From: Pseudomonas sp. PICF141
GTDB taxonomy: Bacteria > Pseudomonadota > Gammaproteobacteria > Pseudomonadales > Pseudomonadaceae
DNA: 64,000 bases
Direction: 5' to 3'
Assembly: GCF_002286815.1 (NCBI RefSeq)
Contig: NZ_MUNM01000034.1
Span: forward strand, 1-64,000
Shown here: piece after piece, positions 1 to 7,606 of the stretch
Numbering within the stretch: the stretch's first letter is position 1
How the letters are laid out: the number at the start of each line of letters is the position of its first letter
The notes under the pieces: generated by a model
The model's database searches: none
What the model was told of the DNA's origin: nothing
What the model saw: only the letters and a program-made list of their open reading frames with translations
Made by a program: the position numbers and the translations under genes

Positions 1-20
1 GTAGAATGCCGCCACACAGA

Positions 21-97
<77 letters not shown>

Positions 98-103
98 AAC
101 ATC

Positions 104-136
104 AAAAAAGGCTACTCGAAAGAGTGGCCTTTTTTG
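104..136 (+). terminator. Intrinsic terminator after tRNA-fMet
   Basis: Hairpin with arms around GGCTACTC and GAGTGGCC and loop GAAA, preceded by an A-run and followed by TTTTTT. It ends the tRNA transcript. The following 240 bases up to mprF show no other gene. Confidence 0.85.
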
Positions 137-375
137 TGTCCGTTGAAAAAATCCTTTCGCAACAATGATCTGTCACTGTGCCGCGAGCCGTTCGGGATCG
201 CCAGACTGTGAGTTCAAAAGCAGAATGAACCACAGGCGCAAGCCTCTACGACTGATGACGCGTCATTACCGGCGCCCGGTGAGAGGCGTTAATATTTGTA
301 ATTATTTTTTTCCGCAGGGATTGGTAACTTGGCTGGATACCCCCATCCTGTCGCGCACAATCCAAGAGGTGATTG

Positions 376-3006
376 ATGCGCGCCAACTCGTCTGATTCAC
401 AAGACACCGTCACAGCGATACAACCGATCAAAGCCGAGCGTTTGCGCTTGCTGGATCGAATCAGCAAATACCGTCAACCCATCGGTCTGGCAATCACATT
501 GCTCTTGTTCGCCATCGCGCTGATTGCCTGTCGTCAGCTGCTGAGCGAACTCGATCTGGACGCGTTGCACGACTCGATTCTGCAAGTGCCGAAACCGGCC
601 TTGCTGGGCGCGCTCGGCGCGACCATTGTCGGTTTCATCATTCTGCTGGGTTACGAATGGTCGGCCAGCCGTTATGCCGGCGTGACGCTGGCCCCGCGAA
701 TATTGGCGCTGGGCGGCTTCACCGCATTTGCCATTGGCAATGCCATCGGCCTGTCGCTGCTGTCAGGCGGCTCGGTTCGCTACCGTTTATATGCACGTCA
801 TGGTGTGGGGGCTTCGGAAGTCGCGCGCATGACCTTGTTTGCCAGCCTCTCGCTTGGCTGCGCCCTCCCGCCCCTGGCTGCCCTCGCCACCCTCAGCAAC
901 CTGCCCGCCGCCTCCGTGGCCCTGGGTTTCTCCGAGACGTTGCTGGGTGCGATTGCAGTGGCCGTGCTGCTGCTCTCAACAGTGCTGGCCATTGGCGTTT
1001 ATCGCCGCCGCTTGCCGGAACAGCCTTACCCCGACAACCTGCTGGTCAAGGTCGGCCGGCGCACCTTACGCCTGCCGGGTCGCCGCCTGACATTCCTGCA
1101 ATTGGTCATCACCGCCCTGGACGTGGCCGCTGCCGCGACCGTGCTCTATTTGTTGCTGCCCGAAGCGCCGCCCTTTGGTGCGTTCCTGCTGGTTTATCTA
1201 TTGGCCTTGGCCGCTGGCGTACTCAGCCATGTACCGGGCGGTGTCGGTGTATTCGAAGCGATTTTGCTCGCGGCCTTCGCCGACAAACTCGGCGCCGCGC
1301 CACTGGCCGCCGCCCTGCTGCTCTACCGCCTGATCTACGTGGTGTTGCCGTTGCTGGTGGCGTGCGTACTGCTGCTGGTCAACGAAGGCCAACGCCTGTT
1401 TCAATCGCGCGCTGCATCGGGCATGGCCGCGCCGATTCTGGCGGTGCTGGTGTTCCTGTCCGGCGTGGTGCTGCTGTTTTCCGGCGTGACGCCGGAGATC
1501 GATACCCGTCTTGAACACATCGGCTTTCTGATCCCGCATCGCTTGGTCGACGCCTCGCACTTTGGCGCCAGTCTGGTGGGTGTGCTTTGCCTGCTGCTGG
1601 CTCAGGGATTGCGTCGCCGCCTGTCAGCCGCCTGGATGCTGACCACCATTCTGCTGTTGGTCGGCGCCCTGCTCTCTCTGCTTAAAGGCTTCGACTGGGA
1701 AGAGGCTTGCCTGATGACCCTGACGGCGAGTTTGCTGGGGGTTTTCCGGCGTTCGTTCTATCGCCCCAGTCGCCTGACCGAAGTGCCGTTTTCGCCGCTG
1801 TACCTGGTGGCCAGCCTTTGCGTACTCGGCGCGTCGACCTGGTTGCTGCTGTTCGCCTATCAGGACGTTCCCTACAGCCATCAACTCTGGTGGCAGTTCA
1901 CCCTCGATGCCGACGCCCCACGTGGCCTGCGCTCGCTGCTCGGCGCCGCGGTGTTGCTGGTCGTGGTGTCCCTGACCTGGCTGCTGCGCACCGCACGCCC
2001 GGTGATCCATCTGCCAACGCCCGATGAACTGGACCGCGCCGTAAAGATTCTCATGGCCTCCTCCCAACCGGATGGCGGCCTGGCGCTGACCGGTGACAAG
2101 GCGCTGCTGTTTCACCCCAACGAAGAGGCGTTTCTGATGTACGCCCGCCGTGGTCGCAGCCTGGTGGCCTTGTACGACCCGATCGGCCCGAGCCAGCAAC
2201 GGGCGGAAATGATCTGGCAGTTCCGCGACCTCTGCGATATCCACCATGCCCGCCCCGTGTTCTATCAAGTCCGCGCGGAGAATTTGCCGTACTACATGGA
2301 CATCGGCCTGACCGCCATCAAGCTCGGCGAAGAAGCGCGGGTCGATCTGCATTGCTTTGATCTCGAAGCCAAGGGCAAAGAGATGAAAGACCTGCGCTAC
2401 ACCTGGAACCGCGGCACCCGTGACGGCCTGTCGCTGGAGATCCATGAACCGGGGCAAGCGCCGATGGATGAACTCAAGGTGATTTCCGACGCCTGGCTGA
2501 CCGGCAAGAACGTGCGCGAGAAAGGTTTCTCGCTGGGGCGTTTCAGTGAGGACTACCTCAAGCACTTCCGTATCGCGGTGATTCGTTTCGAAGGGCGCCC
2601 GGTGGCGTTCGCCAACCTGCTTGAGACCTACAGTCATGAACTGGCCAGCCTCGACCTGATGCGCGCACACCCCGACGCGCCCAAGCTGACCATGGAGTTC
2701 ATGATGGTCGGCCTGATTCAACATTATAAAAATCATGGATACGCGCGCTTCAGCCTGGGCATGGTGCCGTTGTCGGGGTTGCAACCCCGGCGCGGCGCAC
2801 CACTGACCCAGCGCTTGGGCTCGATGGTATTCCGCCGTGGTGAGCAGCTGTACAACTTCCAAGGTTTGCGCCGCTTCAAAGACAAATTCCAGCCCGACTG
2901 GGAACCCCGCTATATGGCCGTGCCCGCCGGACTCGATCCGCTGGTTGCCCTGGCCGACACTGCCGCCCTGATTGCAGGTGGCTTGACTGGATTGGTGAAA
3001 CGCTGA
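376..3006 (+). CDS. mprF: Phosphatidylglycerol aminoacyltransferase MprF
   Basis: Transfers an amino acid from aminoacyl-tRNA to phosphatidylglycerol in the inner membrane and flips the product, lowering membrane negative charge and sensitivity to cationic peptides. In P. aeruginosa the homologue makes alanyl-PG; which amino acid is used here cannot be read from sequence. The protein (876 aa, normal for the family) has an N-terminal multi-helix membrane region to about residue 540, then a soluble DUF2156-type synthase domain with a conserved segment containing LASLDLMR and FSLGMVPLSG. ATG at 376 is chosen over TTG at 373 because AAGAGGT lies 5 nt upstream. Its stop overlaps the next start by 1 nt (TGATG), so the two genes form an operon. 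Confidence 0.95.
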   Translation: MRANSSDSQDTVTAIQPIKAERLRLLDRISKYRQPIGLAITLLLFAIALIACRQLLSELDLDALHDSILQVPKPALLGALGATIVGFIILLGYEWSASRYAGVTLAPRILALGGFTAFAIGNAIGLSLLSGGSVRYRLYARHGVGASEVARMTLFASLSLGCALPPLAALATLSNLPAASVALGFSETLLGAIAVAVLLLSTVLAIGVYRRRLPEQPYPDNLLVKVGRRTLRLPGRRLTFLQLVITALDVAAAATVLYLLLPEAPPFGAFLLVYLLALAAGVLSHVPGGVGVFEAILLAAFADKLGAAPLAAALLLYRLIYVVLPLLVACVLLLVNEGQRLFQSRAASGMAAPILAVLVFLSGVVLLFSGVTPEIDTRLEHIGFLIPHRLVDASHFGASLVGVLCLLLAQGLRRRLSAAWMLTTILLLVGALLSLLKGFDWEEACLMTLTASLLGVFRRSFYRPSRLTEVPFSPLYLVASLCVLGASTWLLLFAYQDVPYSHQLWWQFTLDADAPRGLRSLLGAAVLLVVVSLTWLLRTARPVIHLPTPDELDRAVKILMASSQPDGGLALTGDKALLFHPNEEAFLMYARRGRSLVALYDPIGPSQQRAEMIWQFRDLCDIHHARPVFYQVRAENLPYYMDIGLTAIKLGEEARVDLHCFDLEAKGKEMKDLRYTWNRGTRDGLSLEIHEPGQAPMDELKVISDAWLTGKNVREKGFSLGRFSEDYLKHFRIAVIRFEGRPVAFANLLETYSHELASLDLMRAHPDAPKLTMEFMMVGLIQHYKNHGYARFSLGMVPLSGLQPRRGAPLTQRLGSMVFRRGEQLYNFQGLRRFKDKFQPDWEPRYMAVPAGLDPLVALADTAALIAGGLTGLVKR

Positions 3007-4301
3007 TGATTCAACGCTCCCTGCGGTACGTACTGGCCACACTGGTAGTGCTGGCCCTGATGATCGGTGGCGGTTACTGGTACCTCAAACGCCCGGTACC
3101 AGAATCGACCCTCGAACTGCTGGCGCCGGCCGATGGCGCCGCGATGACCCGCGTCATCCCCGGCAACACGCCGCGCGCCCAGGTGCTGGTGGCGGTCAAT
3201 GAAGACCAGAAGCTCAGCGACAAACAATTGCTGACCCTGAGCCGCAGCGGCTCGGCGCAGATCGTCCAGGTGATCCTGCCCAAGGACTGCATCCTGCAAG
3301 GTCGCGCCCTGCAGGCAGGCCTCAGGCAACTCAAAGGCCCGGCAACCCTGGTCAGCGGCATTGGCCCTGGCGCCGTGCTGGCGTGGCGCTGGCTGGCCGA
3401 GCAGAAAGACGACAAGGCCCAGGCCATTTCGGTTGACCTGGCCCTGGAAAAGCCCGGCTGCACGCACCTGCTACCCAAAACTGCCGCCCATGGCCATTGG
3501 CTGGTGGCCTGGAACGACAACCCGGACGACACCAGCGCCGGCTTCGTGCGTGACCAGCCCAATGCCGAAACCAGCATCAGCGACTACGACATCAACCTGC
3601 CGCAAGTACTGAACAACGAACTGCGCAAAATTCTCGTCGGTGGCGATAAAGCCGCCGGTGGCCTGCAGATCCCGGTGGTCGAAGTCCCGGCCGGCCAGGC
3701 CAGGGACACCGTCACCCTGTTCCTTTCCGGCGACGGCGGCTGGCGCGACCTGGACCGTGATGTAGCCGGCGAAATGGCCAAGATCGGCTACCCGGTGGTC
3801 GGCATCGACACCCTGCGCTACTACTGGCAGCACAAAAGCCCGGAACAAAGCGCGCTGGACCTGACCGAACTGATGCAGCACTACCGGCAGAAATGGGGCA
3901 CCAAGCGCTTCATCCTGACCGGTTACTCGTTCGGCGCCGACGTACTGCCCGCCCTCTACAACCGCCTGCCGGAAGCCGAACAGCAGCGCGTCGACGCAAT
4001 CATCCTGCTGGCCTTCGCCCGCACCGGCAGCTTCGAAATCGAAGTCGAAGGCTGGCTCGGCAACGCCGGCAAAGAAGCCGCCACCGGCCCTGAAATGGCC
4101 AAGCTGCCCGCCGCGAAAGTGGTATGCATTTACGGTGAAGAAGAAGTCGACGAAAGCGGCTGCACCGACAAGACCGCCGTGGGCGAAGCGATGAAACTGC
4201 CTGGCGGCCATCACTTCGACGAGAACTACCCGGCGTTGGCCCGGCGTTTGGTGGATGTGATCGAGAAGCGTCAAGCGAAGGAGACGGCGGCTCAGGAGTG
4301 A
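3006..4301 (+). CDS. AcvB/VirJ-family hydrolase, probable periplasmic aminoacyl-PG hydrolase
   Basis: A 431-aa protein with an N-terminal membrane anchor or signal segment (residues about 7-27) and an alpha/beta-hydrolase fold. The nucleophile elbow GYSFGAD (GxSxG) is near residue 307, and the VirJ-type segment FLSGDGGWRDLD near residue 238. The P. aeruginosa counterpart next to mprF is known as an alanyl-PG hydrolase that deacylates the lipid in the periplasm. The 1-nt overlap with mprF supports the same role: one gene makes the lipid, the other limits its level. The function is inferred from the family and the pairing. Confidence 0.85.
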   Translation: MIQRSLRYVLATLVVLALMIGGGYWYLKRPVPESTLELLAPADGAAMTRVIPGNTPRAQVLVAVNEDQKLSDKQLLTLSRSGSAQIVQVILPKDCILQGRALQAGLRQLKGPATLVSGIGPGAVLAWRWLAEQKDDKAQAISVDLALEKPGCTHLLPKTAAHGHWLVAWNDNPDDTSAGFVRDQPNAETSISDYDINLPQVLNNELRKILVGGDKAAGGLQIPVVEVPAGQARDTVTLFLSGDGGWRDLDRDVAGEMAKIGYPVVGIDTLRYYWQHKSPEQSALDLTELMQHYRQKWGTKRFILTGYSFGADVLPALYNRLPEAEQQRVDAIILLAFARTGSFEIEVEGWLGNAGKEAATGPEMAKLPAAKVVCIYGEEEVDESGCTDKTAVGEAMKLPGGHHFDENYPALARRLVDVIEKRQAKETAAQE

Positions 4302-4317
4302 TCTGAGTCCCGCCTAC

Positions 4318-4358
4318 GAAAAAGCCCCCGCGGCCTTGAGGTTGCGGGGGCTTTTTTA
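4318..4358. terminator. Bidirectional intrinsic terminator
   Basis: A 9-bp stem AGCCCCCGC/GCGGGGGCT is flanked by AAAAA on the left and TTTTTT on the right, so it can stop the mprF operon on the plus strand and the phosphatase operon on the minus strand. It closely resembles the terminator at 7558-7600. Confidence 0.85.
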
Positions 4359-4422
4359 CATGAACAAACATGAAGTGCTATCAGCGAGCCTGACTTCATC
4401 TCGATGCTCTGTGATTCCAAGG

Positions 4423-5094
4423 CTAAAGCTGAACATCTATCCACGTTACGTCGTCTTCAACAGCGATAAAGTCGCCATCTGGAGCAGCCAGCAAGCTGCT
4501 TTGCTGAGACTCCGTTAACTCCGCCCAAAAGCCATCGGTTACGAACACCAGTCGCTCACCGACGGCCAATTGATGAAAGACAAAGTCAGGGTCCGGGGCA
4601 CGATTAACCTTCAGGCACCGGGTTACCCTGTTTCGAGCCGGATCTTGCGCCAGCTCACAGTGCGAACGGTCGCGCCTCCAATTGGCCTTGCAGTGAGGCG
4701 GCGTAATCCACTTGATGGTGCCTGCCGGTGTCACTACACCGCACGAACAGTCCCCCTCATACGCAAGCGTGAGCTTCCCATGAGCAGCAAAACCGATCAG
4801 GTAACACGTAGTCCCTGTCTGCTGCGCATACAAAGTGGGGTGAAGCTCGGCCAGCACTGAGCCAAGTACTTGCTCAACTGCTCCATGCTCAGTGATATCA
4901 CCCTCCCGATCCATGTGTTTCGGGTAGGCCGCTAAAACACCTTTTACGAAACATTCAGCCAGTTGGCCACTGCCGGGCTTCGACGTACCGTCCGTGATGA
5001 CGAATAGCCCTGTGTCGCCGTCGCACAAAGCTCCAGCACAGTCATGATTGGCTTTCCTGGTCCGTCCGATGACTGACCTGGTCGTGTATCTCAT
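4423..5094 (-). CDS. PP2C-type serine/threonine protein phosphatase
   Basis: A 223-aa single-domain metal-dependent phosphatase with no membrane segment or sensor domain. PP2C motifs appear in order: RKANHDCAG (residues 13-21, usual R..NED), FVITDGTSKPGSG (31-43, usual DGMGG but with TSK replacing MGG), EGDCSCG (usual GDSR), FVTDGFWAELTE (usual SDGLWD) and the end DDVTWIDV (214-221, usual DNxT). The metal-binding aspartates are therefore retained. Its ATG overlaps the upstream nucleotidyltransferase stop (ATGA), so it is the third gene of a coupled operon with the HTH protein. Third positions are visibly less GC-rich than in flanking genes, which suggests horizontal origin. The target is unknown; dephosphorylation of a toxin-modified or kinase-modified partner is speculation. 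Confidence 0.8.
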   Translation of the reverse strand: MRYTTRSVIGRTRKANHDCAGALCDGDTGLFVITDGTSKPGSGQLAECFVKGVLAAYPKHMDREGDITEHGAVEQVLGSVLAELHPTLYAQQTGTTCYLIGFAAHGKLTLAYEGDCSCGVVTPAGTIKWITPPHCKANWRRDRSHCELAQDPARNRVTRCLKVNRAPDPDFVFHQLAVGERLVFVTDGFWAELTESQQSSLLAAPDGDFIAVEDDVTWIDVQL

Positions 5095-5789
5095 GCGTTG
5101 CCCAGATCCTTCATGCGCATGTGGATGATTCGCCCTCTACCTGGATTAGCCTGCACCGAGCCCGAGCTTTCAATCACGTAGTCGATACCACTGAGCACCG
5201 TGAGTTTTCGAATTCCAGTCGTGATGAAGTCCTTGAGCTCAGGCTCAGCCTGGCGAACTTCTTCCAAAAGCTCTGTACGACCATCAATCAAGATGATGAT
5301 GTCTTCGACGTCTTTGTGGTACGGGTCGCCCTCACCGCGACCGCTAAAGGCCTCTAGCTTCGTCGCAAGAAAGTAGGTCGGTTTGAATATCTGGATGACC
5401 GTACCGCTGGGCAATGTAAATTTATCAGCCCTCGACAGCCCCTCCACGAACCAACGGTTGGCATATCCGAGAACTTCGGGGTCAGAAGGCATCACGTCAA
5501 CGACGACGTCGTTGAAGCGGAAACGACAGTTGACGTCATCCTCACCGGTGATCTTGAAGTTCTTGGCCGCCAGCCGTTCTGTGAGGTGTTGCCAGGCGCT
5601 AATGCCTGCCAGCTCGATCACCAAGTCAACATCATCGGTGAAACGAATGTCATCCAGCACAGCAGCATCAGTGACCAGCATGGCTGTGGTGCAACCGCCG
5701 ACAAAGGCAACCTCAGCAAGAAACGCCTCCCCCAAGCCGTCTGCAACAAACTCTATGAGCTCATAGTTGTGATCAGCATTTGATGACAT
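5091..5789 (-). CDS. AbiEii/AbiGii-like nucleotidyltransferase
   Basis: A 232-aa DNA-polymerase-beta-fold nucleotidyltransferase. VGG (residues 30-32) and TDDVDLVIE (51-59) supply the GG and DxD active-site motifs, and a later GDPYHKDVEDII segment resembles AbiEii/MenT-type toxins, which transfer nucleotides to RNA or protein. It begins 1 nt after the HTH gene stop and ends in an ATGA overlap with the PP2C gene. Pairing of such an enzyme with an upstream winged-helix protein is typical of AbiE-like (type IV) toxin-antitoxin loci. The presence of a phosphatase as a third member is unusual. The substrate is unknown. Confidence 0.75.
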   Translation of the reverse strand: MSSNADHNYELIEFVADGLGEAFLAEVAFVGGCTTAMLVTDAAVLDDIRFTDDVDLVIELAGISAWQHLTERLAAKNFKITGEDDVNCRFRFNDVVVDVMPSDPEVLGYANRWFVEGLSRADKFTLPSGTVIQIFKPTYFLATKLEAFSGRGEGDPYHKDVEDIIILIDGRTELLEEVRQAEPELKDFITTGIRKLTVLSGIDYVIESSGSVQANPGRGRIIHMRMKDLGNA

Positions 5790-5790
5790 G

Positions 5791-6558
5791 TTATTTCAGC
5801 CCCATCCCTGCTTTTAGAATGCCAACCGCCACACCACACTCTCGCGGGCCGCCAAGACGGATCGCATCAACAAGCGCTAGATAGTGGTAAAGGATTCTGT
5901 CTTTCTTCACCGCTTCTGGCACAGTTTTGTAGAGCGGCTCTATCGCCTGACCCCGCTCAGTTCCGAGTGCATCAGGCCAAACCGGAATCAGTCCGCCAGC
6001 GCTCTTGATGCTTTTGGACAGCGCGGGTGCGGCGAAACCTGTTGGAATACCTCGAACCATTGCGCCCGGCCTCACGGGGAAAAAGTATTTCAGAGCGTGC
6101 TCGGTGATTTTCAGCAGCTCTCGCCGATTAACTTTCGCAAGCCCGGTGTCGTAGTCATTAATAAGCATTCCGGACTCACGACACCTGGCTATAGAGTTTG
6201 AAATCTCGCTTTTGCTTAGCCCAAGGGACGCAGACAACGCACGCAACGAGTAACCTTCACTCCAACTCGCCAGCGACGGAGAAGATACAGGCTCCAGCCA
6301 CCCTTCCCACCCATCCTCGTCGCCCAGAGGTGAGTCGAACTCCTGGCGGTGGAATACAGTTTCTTCATCATCAGCGGGGTAGGTGACTAGCGGCTGCCCC
6401 ACTCGCCCTCCAGCCGTCATTCGATTTATTTGCTGGGGCTTCAACAATTCCTCAACCATGCTCGAATTCGACTCAAGCTCCATCTTCCCAAAAAGATTTT
6501 CTTCTTGGGCATGTAGGCTAGCCATCTTGAATAAAAGCAAAATGTCTTGACTCTTCAT
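5791..6558 (-). CDS. Winged-HTH protein, putative antitoxin or regulator of the operon
   Basis: A 255-aa protein with a bipartite winged helix: the start MKSQDILLLFKMASL and, after a polar linker of about 70 residues, YSLRALSASLGLSKSEISNS (about residues 103-122). The C-terminal half (NRRELLKITEHALKYFFPV, GIPTGFAAPAL, GQAIEPLYKTVPEA) is a conserved domain I recall from proteins encoded beside AbiEii-like nucleotidyltransferases. The linker looks longer than usual, which is an inference from memory. ATG at 6558 is chosen over 6612 because the family begins here and GGAG lies 11 nt upstream. First gene of the operon, so likely autoregulatory. Confidence 0.7.
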   Translation of the reverse strand: MKSQDILLLFKMASLHAQEENLFGKMELESNSSMVEELLKPQQINRMTAGGRVGQPLVTYPADDEETVFHRQEFDSPLGDEDGWEGWLEPVSSPSLASWSEGYSLRALSASLGLSKSEISNSIARCRESGMLINDYDTGLAKVNRRELLKITEHALKYFFPVRPGAMVRGIPTGFAAPALSKSIKSAGGLIPVWPDALGTERGQAIEPLYKTVPEAVKKDRILYHYLALVDAIRLGGPRECGVAVGILKAGMGLK

Positions 6559-6789
6559 GAAGCTAAAAACTCCGAGTGTCCACATTTCATAAAACGTGGA
6601 CACTTGTCTCATTGAAAATATCGATCCGTCAAGCCCATCCGATATTTATCAGGTTTCACCGGGAACCTGCCCCGCCGCGTTTAGTTTTGTTTGCTTCAAG
6701 GTGTCGCAATATCGGATGACACCCGCAGACCTTGTAGGCAAACTCCGAATCGTCCTTTTTGGGCACTTTGATGCCTTGTTGGGCTTTTC

Positions 6790-7041
6790 TTCGACGGGAT
6801 ACTCTCCGGACGTCGCTGACCATTCAGTGATCGGGCTTGGAAACCCGTCGAACCAAATCGCACCAGCGCCCTATCATGACTGCAGAGTTTTTTACGACTG
6901 CAATCCTGAGTTATGGCGGCTGTGCGTGGGACGCCTTTGGGCGTGCCGGTTCCTTGGTTCCCGGTTTTCCAACCTGCGTACAGCCGCCACCTATTCGCTT
7001 GGAAACGAAAGTGTCGGCTCCTCGAACCTTGGAGTAACACA
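6790..7041 (+). promoter_or_regulatory. Highly structured mRNA leader of the DUF3077-like gene
   Basis: Visible elements in order: a perfect 9-bp pair TTCGACGGG (6790-6798)/CCCGTCGAA (6844-6852) enclosing the hairpin TCGCTGA-CCAT-TCAGTGA (6813-6830). Next is an alternative hairpin CGGG-CTTGGAAA-CCCG (6832-6847). Then a 12-bp stem (6915-6926 with 6977-6988; core GGCGGCTGT/ACAGCCGCC, one G-U pair) encloses three small hairpins: ACGCC-TTTG-GGCGT, a CCGG/CCGG stem, and GGTT-TTCC-AACC. Hairpin TTCG-CTTGGAAA-CGAA follows at 6994-7009. Last, GTGT..GCTCC pairs with GGAGT..ACAC (7011-7040), hiding the Shine-Dalgarno GGAG just before the ATG at 7042. I recall related leaders before small genes of this kind across fluorescent pseudomonads. 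Its role is unknown to me; translational control is inferred. Confidence 0.6.
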
Positions 7042-7368
7042 ATGACGAAAACAGATACGTCCGCGATTTCAGAACTAAAAACCATCGGCCTCACCCCGCT
7101 CATCTACTGCTCCGATCAGGCGTTGTTCAACGTCCGCGCCGGCGTCCCCATCGTTGATGCCTTGTCGCAAGCTTCCGACCTGTTGTTCCTCCCCAAATCA
7201 TTTACCGAGGATGCAGCCTACATAAAAGACACCGACCGCCACGCCTGGGCCGCGCATTACCTGACGGCGATGAGTAAGGCAGTGATTGATGATGTGGTGA
7301 AGGTGCTAACACCGCGACCTGCCCGGACAAAGGCTGAATCTGAAGAAGCGCTGCCTGGAAGCCAGTAA
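7042..7368 (+). CDS. Small DUF3077-like cytoplasmic protein
   Basis: A 108-aa protein with no signal peptide or membrane segment. The core FNVRAGVPIVDALSQASDLL, followed by an Ala/His-rich helix (AWAAHYLTAMSKAVIDDV), matches small Pseudomonas proteins I know as DUF3077-type; no function is established to my knowledge. The start is ATG 7042 with GGAG 7 nt upstream. Longer upstream reading frames run through the structured leader and are rejected. It is divergent from the HTH/nucleotidyltransferase/phosphatase operon and shares the accessory block with it. Confidence 0.7.
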   Translation: MTKTDTSAISELKTIGLTPLIYCSDQALFNVRAGVPIVDALSQASDLLFLPKSFTEDAAYIKDTDRHAWAAHYLTAMSKAVIDDVVKVLTPRPARTKAESEEALPGSQ

Positions 7369-7390
7369 AGATGCCAACACCGCAGATCCT

Positions 7391-7526
7391 CTGTGGGAGC
7401 TGTGGCGAGGGGGCTTGCCCCCGTTTGAGTGCGTAGCACTCACAAAATTTTTGGTACATCAGAGATTCAGGGGCTGCTTCGCAGCCCAACGGGGGCAAGC
7501 CCCCTCGCCACAGCCCGCTCCCACAA
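7391..7526. repeat. Inverted REP pair (BIME-like)
   Basis: Two oppositely oriented copies of a Pseudomonas REP-type element. The left copy reads TGTGGGAGCTGTGGCGAGGG and continues into GGCTTGCCCCC; the right copy runs GGGGGCAAGCCCCCTCGCCA into CAGCCCGCTCCCACA. The interval also has the small stem GGGCTGCTTCGCAGCCC. No gene lies here. Confidence 0.8.
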
Positions 7527-7557
7527 GGGATCTCCTTGACTCCAAAAAAAATGGACA

Positions 7558-7600
7558 CAAAAAAGCCCCCGCTACCTTCATGGCAACGGGGGCTTTTTCA
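7558..7600. terminator. Bidirectional terminator of kup and the DUF3077-like gene
   Basis: AAGCCCCCG and CGGGGGCTT arms with A-run left and T-run right. It ends kup on the minus strand and can end the plus-strand transcript. Stem, flanks and the trailing CATG resemble the terminator at 4318-4358. Confidence 0.8.
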
Positions 7601-7606
7601 TGTGGC

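Noticed and set aside
6596-7045. 149-codon plus-strand frame before the DUF3077-like gene
   Set aside because: It coincides with the structured leader, whose perfect stems better explain the conservation I recall; no SD and no protein-like pattern.
6696-7103. 135-codon minus-strand frame over the same leader
   Set aside because: Such frames recur because the leader sequence recurs; it is the complement of the RNA structure and runs into the DUF3077-like gene.
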